NCBI GenBank assembly: GCA_963971225.1
Contig: OZ020267.1
Location: forward strand, 96,461,648-96,525,647
DNA length: 64,000 nt
Direction of reading: 5' to 3'
Origin: Melieria omissa
Lineage: Eukaryota > Arthropoda > Insecta > Diptera > Ulidiidae
Shown here: in pieces, positions 33,680 to 45,120 of the stretch
Layout: every line of letters begins with the position of its first letter
How positions within the stretch are numbered: position 1 is the first letter of the stretch
Notes under the pieces: generated by a model
The model's input: the letters and a program-made list of their open reading frames with translations, nothing else
Database searches by the model: none
Told to the model about the DNA's origin: nothing
Made by a program: the position numbers and the translations under genes

Positions 33680-36410
33680 ATGAAAGCCAATTCCCCTAGA
33701 ACGCAAAATATGCGTCAAAAGCACTTCGCCCTCGTTTTAGTGTTGTGTGCGTACCTGGCGGCACACGTGACCTGCACGCAAGCCTACTCACAGGTGCAAG
33801 TGAGCGGCAGCGGTGGCAGCAATGAGGGTCCGAAAATTTTCAAGGCGCTCAATATGGACCTAATTTATCCCAGAACGTAGGTGCAGTTGCAAGCATTTCT
33901 TTTCACTTGAAGTAATCAGTTTAAAAGGTCTTCATACCTCAAATTAGCCTTAGGAAGAAACCTTCTTCTCGTTTCTGATTGTTAATGGCTAAGTGAAAAT
34001 TTAAGCTGATCCTATTTGAAGAGTTTTACGTAAAACTTTATCGTTCTTTAACATTAATTTAAGCTGAAATACTTCCTTTTAACGCTTTTCTTGCGAAATC
34101 AATAACTACTACACATAAATTAATGCATCCGTAATGTTTGTATGTGTGTGTGTGCTTACGCCCTCATCTATTTGCAGTTTCAATTCAAGCGAAAATGTTA
34201 TCTCGACAACTCAAACGCCGCAGTTATCAGCGACGACAACAGCTCCAGGCTCATTACAAGGAAGTCAATATGCACCGCCACCATCACAGCAACAACAACA
34301 ATCGGTCATATTATATGTAACGCCCGCTAATGAAGCTCTGCCCGCAGTGGGCGCTGCGGCCGAGGCATTTGGCGCCATTGCGACTAACAGTGGACAGGAG
34401 AGCGGCGAAACAGCAGGAGACGACCCTGCGCGAACACAGGTGCCAGCAAGTCCATTGCTGATGGCAGATGATGAACAACAACAACGACAGCAACAGCCGG
34501 CGGAAGCTTTTGCCGCGACCGAGCACGACCCACAGCAGCAGCAGCAACAATTGCAGGAATATGCATCAACGGGACGCGCTATTGACTATCACCCAAGCAG
34601 CGCCTACCACCTCAATCGGCTTATCACGCCGCTGATCAAAAATTCAGCACGTCCAGTGCGGCCGCCCGATGACAGCACAGGACGACGTCCCATTTATGTG
34701 CGACCCGCACCAGCACAATCAACGTCCGGCATCGGCAAGATTATATATCCGCAGATAAACCGGCAGCAACAACGCCAGCCGAATCGTGCAGAAATTAACA
34801 AGTTGCGTGGCCAAGGTGAGTCTTCCAAGCCGGATGATGGAAAGTGAAATTCTGAGGTTATGTAGGCGAGAAGGAAAAGTTATTAGGTTATGTGCCGTGA
34901 CGTAAAGGCAAAATAATGCTTTAAATTTATAAGTTTTAAAATATTCACACTATCCGCTGCTAGAACCAACACAAGTAGTCAGTTTAATGTAATTTTTGAT
35001 GCAAAAAAGACGAATTTTTACAGCTTAAGCAAAGAATTTAACAATCAATTCATATTAACCTCACTTATCCTTTCACAGCTCCCTTTAGCGATCGCTTTAC
35101 GCCAGGCGAAGCTGTTGCGTCCGGCCAATTTGCCAAACACCACCACAACCACCAACACAATCACAAGCCCAGCGCCAGCAAGAATAACGGTCACAAAGTG
35201 CCAGCCTCCTCAAGCATAGTGCAAACCTACACAGCGCCAAAGAATCTCTACTCCTTTCCGCCCAACATCAATGCCAAATATCCGCCGCCCGCGCAAGATC
35301 CGAAAGCGGCACTGCCTTCGAGCAGCGTCAATAGCTATGTGGCGCCGCCCTCGGGTCCGATAAGCAGCATTTCCGGCTACCCGCTGGCCACAGCCAGCAG
35401 CAACAGCAACGGCTACAAGTACTCAGGCCCCGTGAGTCCCGCCTACCTGCCGCCGGCCAGCAGTGATGACGATATGAAGAGCGAAGACGCACCGAAGAGT
35501 CCCGCTGATGCAGCTGACAATGATGAGGACAATGACGATACAATCGGTGTGCTGCCAGCAAGTGCCATGGATCCAATGGGCAACGATGCGAAAGATGCAA
35601 CTGCTGATAGCGGCGACAATGGAGACATGGATACGGCTGGAGGAGACGGTAAGTGAACTGGCACGTTCAGATTGTGCATGCTTTAACACTGACATTTCGA
35701 ATGCCCCTAGAACACGATCACCCGCCGCCAGACGACGACAAGGAGTACCCCACTCCGCCGCCCGGCTGGGTGGAGGAACACCCCGACTCGGCGCACGATC
35801 ACCCGCCCGCCGATCATCCACATGATGATCACCCGCACGATACCCCCAGCATACACGATCATCCCATCATATACGATCACGATCACGATCATGATCATGA
35901 TCATAGCCATTATTTCGATCACCACTTCGACTTGTCCGATCACTTTCCCTCCTATCCGCACTACTCCTACCACCATCATCCGGAAATCATCTATGACGAT
36001 CACCACGATCATCATCACATCGAGACACCGCCGCCCACCCTGCCGCCCATCACAACCGAACTGCCGCCAGAGCCCGCACCGGAGCCGCGTGTCAAGAAGT
36101 ACAGTTACTTCTACATTGGCCGCAAGTTGTGGTACATTCCCCTCTACTTTACCGTCTGGTTCAGTTTCTACGTGCTGTGGCTGATTCTCAAATCGATTGC
36201 GCGACACAAGGCATGTTCGAACGGAATTGACATCTTTAAAATCGAATCGAACCTATTTAATGTCGAATTTTACAGGTTAATCTGCCTAATCACTATGTGA
36301 ATCGACGAAGTTTGCCGGATAGTCCGGATCAGCAGACGCAAGAATACATCAACCAGCTGACGGTGGCAGTGCTGCAGAAGATCGACGACTACAGCAGAAA
36401 ACAACGGTGA
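33680..36410 (+). CDS. Secreted or membrane protein, Gln/Pro/His-Asp rich, unknown function
   Basis: Five coding exons: 33680-33876, 34178-34815, 35079-35648, 35711-36210 and 36276-36410, totalling 680 codons with stop (679 residues). Junctions follow AG/GT rules except the last donor, which is GC. Residues 1-35 form a signal peptide (hydrophobic core ALVLVLCAYLAAHV); translation could also start at the second Met, residue 11. The middle is low complexity with Gln and Pro runs and an acidic block. It then passes into a His/Asp-rich region (DHDHDHDHDHSH and HHDHHH runs) that could bind metal ions. Near residues 608-628 lies one hydrophobic segment (LWYIPLYFTVWFSFYVLWLIL), then a basic KSIARHK and a 44-residue tail, suggesting a type I membrane protein with a short inner tail. 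I do not recognise a named family. Confidence 0.85.
36211..36275 (+). other. 65-base GC-AG intron
   Basis: The exon ends in CACAAG and the intron begins GCATGT and ends TTTTACAG. Using GC as the donor keeps the frame open for 44 further codons to a TGA at 36408-36410. The nearby GT at 36215 would bring in a stop at once, and reading through ends at 36300. Confidence 0.7.
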
Positions 36411-36454
36411 ACAACCACAGTTAACCATTTGAATAGTTCTACGCATTCTTGTTG

Positions 36455-36460
36455 AATAAA
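36455..36460 (+). promoter_or_regulatory. Poly(A) signal of the membrane-protein gene
   Basis: AATAAA lies 45 bases after the stop codon, implying a very short 3' UTR. Confidence 0.65.
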
Positions 36461-36482
36461 GTTCGAGCAAACGTATTTCGTA

Positions 36483-36488
36483 TTTATT
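36483..36488 (-). promoter_or_regulatory. Possible poly(A) signal of the left ZAD gene
   Basis: The minus strand has AATAAA here, about 380 bases beyond the stop at 36867. If used, the 3' ends of the two convergent genes would overlap by some bases. The 456 bases between the two stop codons hold nothing else that I can see. Confidence 0.3.
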
Positions 36489-36866
36489 CTCAATCCTAAA
36501 AAATATGGAATTCCTAAACTTAATGCACACTAAAAATATTTTTTTAAACTTTGCGTTGGCTTAAAAACCCATCTTTAAATAGGGTACCAAAAGAAGTAAA
36601 ATCTGTTTGTACTCAACAACTGCAAATTCAGCCAACTTACTGGGTATAGCGTTGCTTGAATCTAAAGTGAAGTAAAACATTAGGTACGTCTAAAAGAAAC
36701 TTACATTATGAAATCAAAAGTACAACTGAATTTTCGTTACAAGAAGCAACAAAGCATTTGATTTGCTAGAATGTAATATTTTCATAACTAAAAATTATAC
36801 CAGCAATACGTGTCAGTTAATTTCAATATTACAAGCTGAATGCTGTATGCGTTCAATGAGTTCGAT

Positions 36867-39299
36867 TTAAATTTCGTCGATTATTTCGTATATGATGGTC
36901 TCTTCCTCCTCATCTTCATCCTCGTACTCGGCGACCTCGTCGATCTCCACCACCTCCGTGGCCTCGTCAAGGCCAACTGTGCCTTCAATAAACTGCATGC
37001 CGCCATGAACCGGACTGTCTGTGTCCGCTTCAGCATCTTTTTCCGTCTCTAACGTATGCTGCCTACTCAATTTGCGTCCCTCTTGGGTGCGCTTAGCGCG
37101 CTCCTCAGCGGCTATAAGTAATGCACGCATATTAAGCGACAGACCGCCCGCATGGCGCTGCACCTTACGCGGATTTTGCACAACGATTTTGCTGTAAATA
37201 CAGTAAAAATCAAAAATCAATAACACTACAAAACGTAAGCAACTTTTTCCCCGCTTTACCTCGTCCGTAAGTCCTCCAACTTTGGCACCGTCACCGTCTC
37301 CGACTTCTTGCCTTGCGCTTCTTCCTCGGCCAGCTCCTTGGGGTGTGTCTTCTTTTTGTGTGCGCGACAATTCGAGCCGTTCGAGAACGTCTTGCCGCAA
37401 AAGTTGCACTTGTATGGCCGCATGCCGGTGTGCAGTATGAGATGGTTCTTCAGTGCCTTAGAGCGCTTGAAAGCCGCCTGGCAGAAGTCGCACTTGAATC
37501 GCTTATTGTCCGAATGCACAAGCATGTGCATCTTGAGCGTGCGCCGCGTGTTCAGCTTGAGACCGCACAGCGTGCACATAAATGACGTTTCGGCATGCAC
37601 TTCGGAGTGAACCTGCGAAAGTGAAGGAAAAGCGTAAATTAAGCGAGTTTATTCCCAGCGATAAAAAGATGCCGTTTTCTAACCTTTAAGCGTGCCTTGT
37701 TCTTGAAGGCCTTGTGGCACACCTCACACTCGAACGGCGTGTCGTTGGTGTGCACCAACTTGTGCTCGTTGAGTGCGGCCAGCGTTTTTAGCGCCCGCCC
37801 GCACTCGTCGCAGATGAACGGCTTCATCTTGTGATGCATGCCGCTGATGTGCTGCCGCATCACCGCCGGCTTGGAAAACTTTCGGTCGCAGTATGGACAC
37901 GGCACGTCCAGCTTGTCGGCAAGCGGCAAGTGCGTGCGCTGGTGAATCGCCAGTTGGCGCTCTGTGGGGTAGATCCTTGAGCAAATGTGACATTTGAAGT
38001 CGGGAATCTCGGGTGCAGTTTGATGCAGCTCCAGCATATGCTTGCGGTAGGAAGTCGGGTTCTTATAGTTCTTGCCACAAACACTGCATTGATACTTGGC
38101 CTCATTGCGCGAGCCATCACTGTCCGTGTCCGGACGATACTGGTCGGCTAGTATGTCTGTAAACTTAGGTGGACGACCGCGTCTTGCCCTCTTCGGAGGA
38201 AATTTCGCAGTGCATTGTTCAGGCTGCTTTGTCCGCGAACCCACACCCTTCGCTGTCACCGTTTTAGTTTCATTTTCTTCATCGTCGCCTACCGATTCCC
38301 GTTCCTCTTCCTCTCCTTCCGCAACCTCTTCCTCACTATCACACTCACCTTTTCCTCCTTCCTCATACTCATCTTCTTCCTCCCCCTCCTCACTCTCTCC
38401 CTCCTCATCGGTTTCTTTGTATTTTAGCTCTTTAAACAAATCACTGTCATCTATCTCCTCCTCGGTGGCTGTTGTATCCAGCTCACCAGTCTTCTCCAGC
38501 GATCGCTGTATCTCAGTCAACTTCTCCTCTGTTTCAACTTCATCTCTTTCTACCTGTTTGCTTTTCTTTTCTGCATTTTCACTACTTCCTTCTTTCTGTT
38601 TCTGTGTAAACGGAATTTGCATTTCTCCCTCGTCGGCAAATTCAAATTGCATCCCGTCCTCCTCTGCTGGCATTGCATCCAGTTCCTCATGCAAATCCAA
38701 TCCTTCCGTCTCCTCTGGATATTCCAATTCCTCTCTCTCCTCCTCGTCATCCTCCATTGCAGACTCTTCACGCAATATTTTGATAGTCATATCGCTCAGT
38801 CTCTCATCTTGGTGCTCCTGGATTATATGATCTCGATATTGATCGAGCAGCCCGTACTGCCTGCGCACCTTATTTGGATTGACGCTGGAGTTCTGCAGCA
38901 AACAAAACATAGACTGCACTTTGTTCACGCGCTCAGTGAAGTTGCTCAGCCATGTTACCAGCGTATGGCACTCGGTGCAGATGTACTGCGACAGCGCATC
39001 GTTCTCCCTTATCTGCGAAGAGCAAATGTATCGTAAACAGCTGGCCACAACATTGATTCGGTTGTGCTACTCACATTCACCCAAAAGTATTTACCAACCG
39101 CAGTGGCCAGAGAGCTGTCCACAGCTTCTACCCCGCCTTCCCGCTTGCAAAAGACACTGACGTTGGTGCTGGGATCGTCTTTAGCGCACAGCCGACACCA
39201 GCGCCGCCAATCCGAGCTCGGCAGATTATCAGCCCGTTGCGGCTGCTCCTGTTCTGGCGACTCCGTTTCGCACAAACGGGCTCGCTTTGCTGACTGCAT
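36867..39299 (-). CDS. ZAD C2H2 zinc-finger protein, 743 residues (left paralog)
   Basis: Four coding exons on the minus strand: 39299-39075, 39012-37684, 37612-37260 and 37191-36867 (744 codons with stop; intron phases 0, 0, 2). The start at 39299 has a purine at -3; an in-frame upstream extension is open but has no conserved features. A ZAD domain covers about residues 33-115 with Cys35, Cys38, Cys87 and Cys90. Next comes a long Glu/Asp-rich region (about 130-340), an AT-hook-like RGRPPK near 355, and eight C2H2 fingers (about 381-607). The fifth finger is split by intron 2 and is complete only after splicing. Classic HTG-type linkers join fingers 7 and 8. The tail is acidic. ZAD proteins dimerise through this domain and act as DNA-binding regulators in insect nuclei. 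The ortholog is not identified. Confidence 0.92.
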
Positions 39300-40171
39300 G
39301 TCTGCTGGCGAAACGTAAACAGCATAAACTGACGACGCCACGCAGCTGCCCGATATTTGCCTTACGGCGTTCTTTGCCAGTTTCCTATAAATCCTATCTA
39401 ACTCACTGTTCTGATATTCGGTTCGCCTCTCTTCTGTAGTTAATTCCCATTTAAATTTTATTTTTTTTATAAAATTATTGAAAATTACAGAGACCACGCA
39501 GTGCAAAAAAATCCAAGCCCTCAGAACTTCAGAATACAGGGTTGCATTCAGCTACACAGAAGAAAACCAAGCGCGAACAAAAGTATCGCTGCGTTCTTGT
39601 CATCGATTATTTTTATGGCTCAAGTAACCAATTCATTTAAACATATTCAGTTTGTTTTAACTGCTAGACGAATAAATTAAAAGAATGGTTACATTAAAAA
39701 AGCGTTATTTTAGATAGAACGAAATAATTATTAACCTGAAGATCCAAATTGAAATGATATCGAACTTTACAGGGAAAAATGTCATATCCAGTGCGCTGGT
39801 GAACCAAAAGTTGGCACTACTCCCGTTACTCGACTCCAGTTGGCAACGCCGTCAATGTCATGATAAAAAACAGCCAGCGGTTTTGTTGTTCTTGCGCTTT
39901 CCAACTAATTGTTGAAACATATTGAGAAGCCATTTAAGTATTTTGACACTCACCATGAAGTTCAAGGAAATTGCAACAAGGATTCTGTGAACTCTACATG
40001 AAAACAGAAACAATGAGAATGTGCAGGAGTGGTGCGCACTAGGCGAGAACATATTGCAGCGACTCCCGGGGTGCTGCAGCGATAAGCATATTGCTGTCTG
40101 TAAAGTTATTCAATAAAGGTTTTCGGATACAAATATCGTAAGAACGTGAGTAAATACAAGTTAACTGTGCA
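39300..40171. promoter_or_regulatory. Shared intergenic region between the divergent ZAD genes
   Basis: The start codons of the two paralogs are 872 bases apart and face away from each other, so both promoters and 5' UTRs must lie here or reach upstream introns. I see no clear TATA box. A bidirectional promoter is an inference from this layout. Confidence 0.5.
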
Positions 40172-42928
40172 ATGCTTACAACAGCGGTTGCAACAACGTC
40201 CATTGAGTACGGCAACAGCCGACACAGTGGCAGCAGCCATGCTGGCGAAGATTGGCGGCTGTGGTGCCGCTTGTGCGCCAAAGAGGATGCGCAGAATATA
40301 AGCGTTTTCTTCAAGGATGAGCAACAGCAAAACGGTAGCGGCAGTGCCGATGGCAATGACACTCTTAGTGGCGACATGAGTCTGGCGGCTGCAATAGCTA
40401 AATACTTCTGGGTGAATGTAAGTGTTAGAAATCACATTAATTATGTGGCTAATTGTAGTCGTTCTCAATTGGCAGATCACACGCGACGAGGAGCTGCCGA
40501 CAGTGCTATGCTCGGATTGCTTCTCGCTAGTCACCACGCTGGTGAACTTCTCGGAGCGCGTAGCCAAAGTGCAGCAGTTGTATTGCAGCCTGCTAAGTGC
40601 ACCCGCCAGCAGCAAGCTGGACCTGCACGCCCTACGGGAGCGCTATGGCCTGTTGGATGAGGAGCGCGAGCAGATACTCATCGAGCAACCGCTACCCGAA
40701 GTGCACTACTTTGAGTCAAAGCCCAAGGTGGTTGAGCTGGAGGAGAAGATCTTCGAGACAGACGCCGAGCAGCCGGTGGGGAGTGTTTTTTCCAATCCAC
40801 TAGCGCAGCAGCCGCGCGTAAAGATCAAAATCAAAGCGGAGTATATGATGGAGGAGCAACGGCCGCAGGACGAAGAGGTGTGCGACTATGAGAATGACGA
40901 GGAATACGAAGAGGATCCATTCAATAGTAATGCCGACTCAGACAATGGAAATAATGGTATCATACCAGTCGCAGCAGCCAGCGACGAAAATGATGATGAT
41001 GACCACGAGGAGCTAAAACTGAAGCGAACTTCGCCGCTGCAGAGAACGCGGAAAGCCGCCAACACACACAGCACTGCCGAAGAGCAAAGCAAAATGTCGC
41101 CGCGCAAGCGACAGAGACGAAAATGCAATGAAAAAGTTAAAACAGATGAAGACGAAGGAGACCAGACTGACGCACCGTGCGCCACCACCGGCAAGCGACG
41201 TCCTAAACCCAACGATGCCGACAACTCCGCCAATGCGAAGGAGACCTACACCTGTTCCGAGTGTACGCAAAGCTTTCATCGTGCCCAGAATTATCGCATT
41301 CACATGAAGCGGAAGCACAACAAGGTTGCGCCGGTGCCACAACTGAACTGTGGTGAGTGCGGACGCGCGTTCAACACGCTGAATCAGCTGGAGCGGCACG
41401 CGCAGAAGCATGTGCCGTTGGCGCTGAAAAAGGTGATGCCCTGTCCATACTGCGAGAAAAAGTTCAGCTCCAATTCGGTACAGGCGCACATCAAGGCCGT
41501 CCACATGAACCAGCGACCATTCATCTGTGAGGAGTGCGGTGAGGCGGTACGCAATAATTCGGCGCTAAAGGCCCACATGCTCACGCACACCGACTATGCG
41601 CCGTTCGAGTGCGAAGTGTGCAAGAAGAGATTCAAAAATCAAATTCGACTAAAGGTGCGACGTCAGAGAGCCAATTAACAACTTTCTACCAACTCAAAAT
41701 TTTATTTTTTACCAAATAATTACATATGTACTTACTCTCCTTACACTTTCTCGCCTGCACAGAGTCACATGGAAACACACGATCCCAACAAACACATCTG
41801 TGCCGCATGTGGCCTTCAACTGAATTCGCGTACCACCTTGAATCGCCACTTACTGGTGCATTCCGATGAGATGCAACACAAATGTGATTACTGTGGGCGC
41901 GCATTTAAGCGCGCCAAGGCACTCAAGAACCATCTCATACTGCACACTGGCCTTAAGCCTTACTCGTGCGACTTCTGCGATCGCAGCTTCGCCAACGGCT
42001 CCAACTATCGGTCGCACAAGAAGAGATCACACCCCGAGGAACTGGCAGCACTGGAAGCGGCCGGCGGCAGCCAGACCTGCAAACGCAACATACCCACTTT
42101 GAAGGCGCTCAAGGCGGTGTAAGTGGTCTATATAAAACTCACCAAAATCACTTGTTATCATTTTCGCCCCGTAGTACTAAGACCGCCGAAAACCTCACGC
42201 CGGTTGTCTCCAAGCAAAGCGGCTGCTTTGCTTTTGGTCGCAAACCCAAGCCGCCACCAAAAGGACTGCAGCCCAAAGTGATCACATCATCATCCAAAAT
42301 GACACTGGGTAACGACGAAACCGCCTCACCCCTCAGTTTGAATGCTTTGAACATCGCAGTGCCCCCCTCGGCAATGATGGGCCACAATAGCGGAGGCGAT
42401 GGAAGCGGCAACGTCTGCGGCGGCATACCCACCATCGACAACATCTATAGTCACATTATGAAACAGGCTACAATGACTGCGGACGCCAACACAGCCACCG
42501 CCGGCATCAACATACAGATTAAGCGTCCATCCAGCGAGTCGTCCGCTTCGGCTGCGCTTCCTCTTGTCATGGATGCAAAACAGCATCAGCCACACTTGCA
42601 GCCAACCACGCCACACCCACAGCATGCTTCACAACCACCCACGCCCAATGCTTCAACCAACTGCAGCAGCAACAGCGCGCCAGCAGCGACACAGCATTTC
42701 TATTCGCAAATTATGAAGCAGGAAAACCTGGCACACGACCAGTCACTGAGTGCCATACAACAGCAGCAGCATCATGCACTGCTGCAGCAACAACAACAGC
42801 ATGAGGACATCTCGTCCATCCGCAGCCCGGGCAGTCAGACGTCGCACATAACTGACGATCACTCGAATGCATCGGCCGCACAATTCTACAACCAAATACG
42901 TCAAAATGTGCCCGGGCCGTACATGTAG
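40172..42928 (+). CDS. ZAD C2H2 zinc-finger protein, 844 residues (right paralog)
   Basis: Four coding exons: 40172-40417, 40476-41654, 41763-42118 and 42175-42928 (845 codons with stop; intron phases 0, 0, 2, as in the left paralog). The ZAD domain has Cys32, Cys35, Cys94 and Cys97. Both proteins have KYFWVN directly before the first intron and a YGLLD.. block after the ZAD. An acidic region and a basic PRKRQRRK stretch precede eight C2H2 fingers (about 340-565). The fifth is split by intron 2 in the same place as in the paralog. Finger 3 is one residue short between Cys and His. Exon 4 encodes a long Gln/Ser/Thr/Pro-rich tail that the other gene lacks, with three repeats of a Y..I-type motif. 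If the last donor (GTAAGT at 42119) is not used, translation stops at 42122. Expected role: sequence-specific nuclear regulator. Confidence 0.92.
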
Positions 42929-43894
42929 GCAGCGTAGAAAAGTAGCGAGCATTTTTCTGGCGCTTCATTAAAAAAGTGTGTTTATTTTTTTGTGTTTCAA
43001 CCAGGGACTGTATTATAAGAAAAAGTTACTTTGCCTGCACGATAAACGTTTCATGTTAAGTTGTATGTTTTCCTCACAACAAACAACTGAGCTGTACTTT
43101 TCAAATAATGTTCATGAAGTGAGTTTTTTCTGCAAATGCAGAATCAAATAAAAAACTCCAAATAATAAATTATAGGCTTATAATATTCTTTAAGAATCAT
43201 TTTATAAAAAAAATTTTTACGGTCCCTGGTTTGTAAAGACCAATTTTGTTTTTATACATTTACGTCAAGTGAACACATTTTTATACTAGAATCCTGTATT
43301 TGTGCATGTTTAAGACGCCACAATGTAAAATTATTTGTTGCTGTTTTTTCTATTATTTTTGCCTTATTTGACTTTTAGGTGTATTTCATAAATTTGTTTA
43401 AGCTTTAATTGTAATTTGTATACATATTTCATTACTTTTGCATTTGTTTGCTTATTAAAGTTAGGAATTAATTTACCTTTTAATTTTGTTCCAAACTTAT
43501 TTTACTTGTTGTCTTATAATTCCGTAAATTTAAGTTTTTTACGTCAATGTATTCGTATTCCCTTTTATTCGATTTGAAATTGTTTTATTAAGACTACAAG
43601 ATTGAATTAATTTTCTGCACATTTTAAATGATTGTTAAATAATTTTATTTAATTTTAAACAAATTCGTTGTCCACCTTGGTTAAGCATGTGTAAATTAAG
43701 TCCCTGCTGCTCCTAATCAAAAGCTTAAATTTAATGATCAAATTTGTACGCATATATGTTGTGCGCCGATTTACGTGTAGCGTTAAACACAATTTTTATA
43801 AGGAACTAGTTATGTGTTGTAAAACGTAAAGGAATTTAGTAAAAATAAATTTAAAAAAAAATCATAAATTTGAAGGATTTCAATCACATTGTCG
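42929..43894. other. 3' UTR and AT-rich flank of the right ZAD gene
   Basis: Candidate poly(A) signals include ATTAAA near 42968 and AATAAA near 43147. No coding sequence is supported beyond the stop. Confidence 0.45.
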
Positions 43895-43904
43895 AAAATC
43901 TGGT

Positions 43905-44411
43905 GATGAAAATTGAAAACGTTCGCAGTGGGTCTGCACAAATGGTGGCCAAACCAGGATTGACGGTCAGGAAGGTTTTGCTGTGTGATTAGTGCGATTG
44001 GCAGGAAATCGTCTACTATGAGCTGCTACCCTGTGTCTAAAGTCTTGATTCGCACCTGCACTGTTAACAATTGGATCGTTTGAAGGAAGCAATCGTCAAG
44101 CAACGGTCAGCGTCAACCAATAGGAAAGGAACTGCGTTCCATCAGAATAGTGACTCGCTAGAAGCTCCGGGGCCTTGGTTTGAAAGTTCTAATGCATACA
44201 TCTCATAGTCCGAACCTGGCACCAAGTGATTACCACCTGTGCCTGTTTTTGGCAAAAAATTTCGCTGGTCAAAAATTTGGCCCAAGAGAAGCTCGTCCCA
44301 GTTTTTTTTGCCAATAGGCACGAGGGTGTCCATGACAGAAACATAATGGAATTACTTTCAAAATGGGAACAAGCTATCGAACAAAACGGTGCATATTGGA
44401 AGTCAAAATAA
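43905..44411 (+). pseudogene. Decayed mariner transposase fragment
   Basis: Pieces in different + frames follow the order of a mariner transposase: VAKPGLTVRKVLLC (about 43945-43985), WQEIVYYELLP (about 44000-44030), SPNLAPSDYHL (about 44205-44245, holding the third Asp of the D,D34D triad), then FFANRHEG and IMELLSKWEQAIEQNGAYW near the C-terminus (to 44411). Stops and frameshifts separate them, and the N-terminal half with the DNA-binding domain is missing. No inverted ends were found. It is an old, inactive copy of the IS630-Tc1-mariner superfamily. Confidence 0.8.
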
Positions 44412-44479
44412 TGGATTTCCAAAATAATTCATTGGACTAGGAACATACACCTCAGCACAGACACTTAGACTCGAGGAAT

Positions 44480-45120
44480 GAAGCAGGAATTTGGATCACT
44501 GGTCTAATATCTCGGGCCTTAGAGTCAAAAATTTTCATCAAAGGTTAGGCCTCAGACTGAAGAAAGACCAGCTAAGGCAAATCAATGGACTTTTAACTGG
44601 GCACCGCAGACTGAGCAAACACAAGGGGCCAACTGCTTCACAGTTTCTTGGAGTGAAACCGTTCGCGATGTTCGGTAATTTGTCCATCGTCTCGATGAAA
44701 ACTTCCATCTGCTTGCTAAAAGTTTTTTGGGACCTAAAATATTACAAATTTATTGCAATAAATTAAAATTTTTAAATGCTGAAAATCTCTCGCACAACTT
44801 CTTGTTGGAAATTACGAGCGAAAAATTGTATTTATTTTTCCATCGAAATACCATTCACAATATCAAATTTTCCTGCGTAATTTTTCGAATATGTTTCATG
44901 ATTCATAATTTCGGAGGAAGGGACAAAATTGCAATGAAATATTTATTTGCGATTGAAGTGAATTGGTTAAGACAGGCAAGCTTCTGGAGACTCTGTGAAT
45001 CAGCAGAGAAGACTCCTGAGCCCTGTGATGCCTGGGCCAGCATTGGCCCCGGTAGAGGAGGACATCGCGCACCTAAGCCTCCGTGAGTTAATAAGTGTTA
45101 TTGGGTCAGTTGTTTTGGAT
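44480..45120 (+). pseudogene. Old non-LTR retrotransposon remnant
   Basis: A + frame reads LRLKKDQLRQINGLLTGHRRLSKHK, laid out like the LRLSRPELKLMTGVISGHCLLNKHK segment of the RNase H-bearing element at 8490-9113. A shifted frame then gives an ENFHLLAKSFLG-like stretch where that element has its His-containing zinc motif. A final LSLRELISVIGSV segment near 45080 could be the C-terminus. Several frameshifts and stops are present. Confidence 0.5.

Noticed and set aside
35707..36207. 166-codon open frame on - rich in Ile, Met and Val
   Set aside because: It is antisense to the His/Asp-rich exon of the membrane-protein gene.
38096..38830. 244-codon Ser-rich open frame on +
   Set aside because: It is the antisense shadow of the Glu/Asp-rich region of the left ZAD gene.
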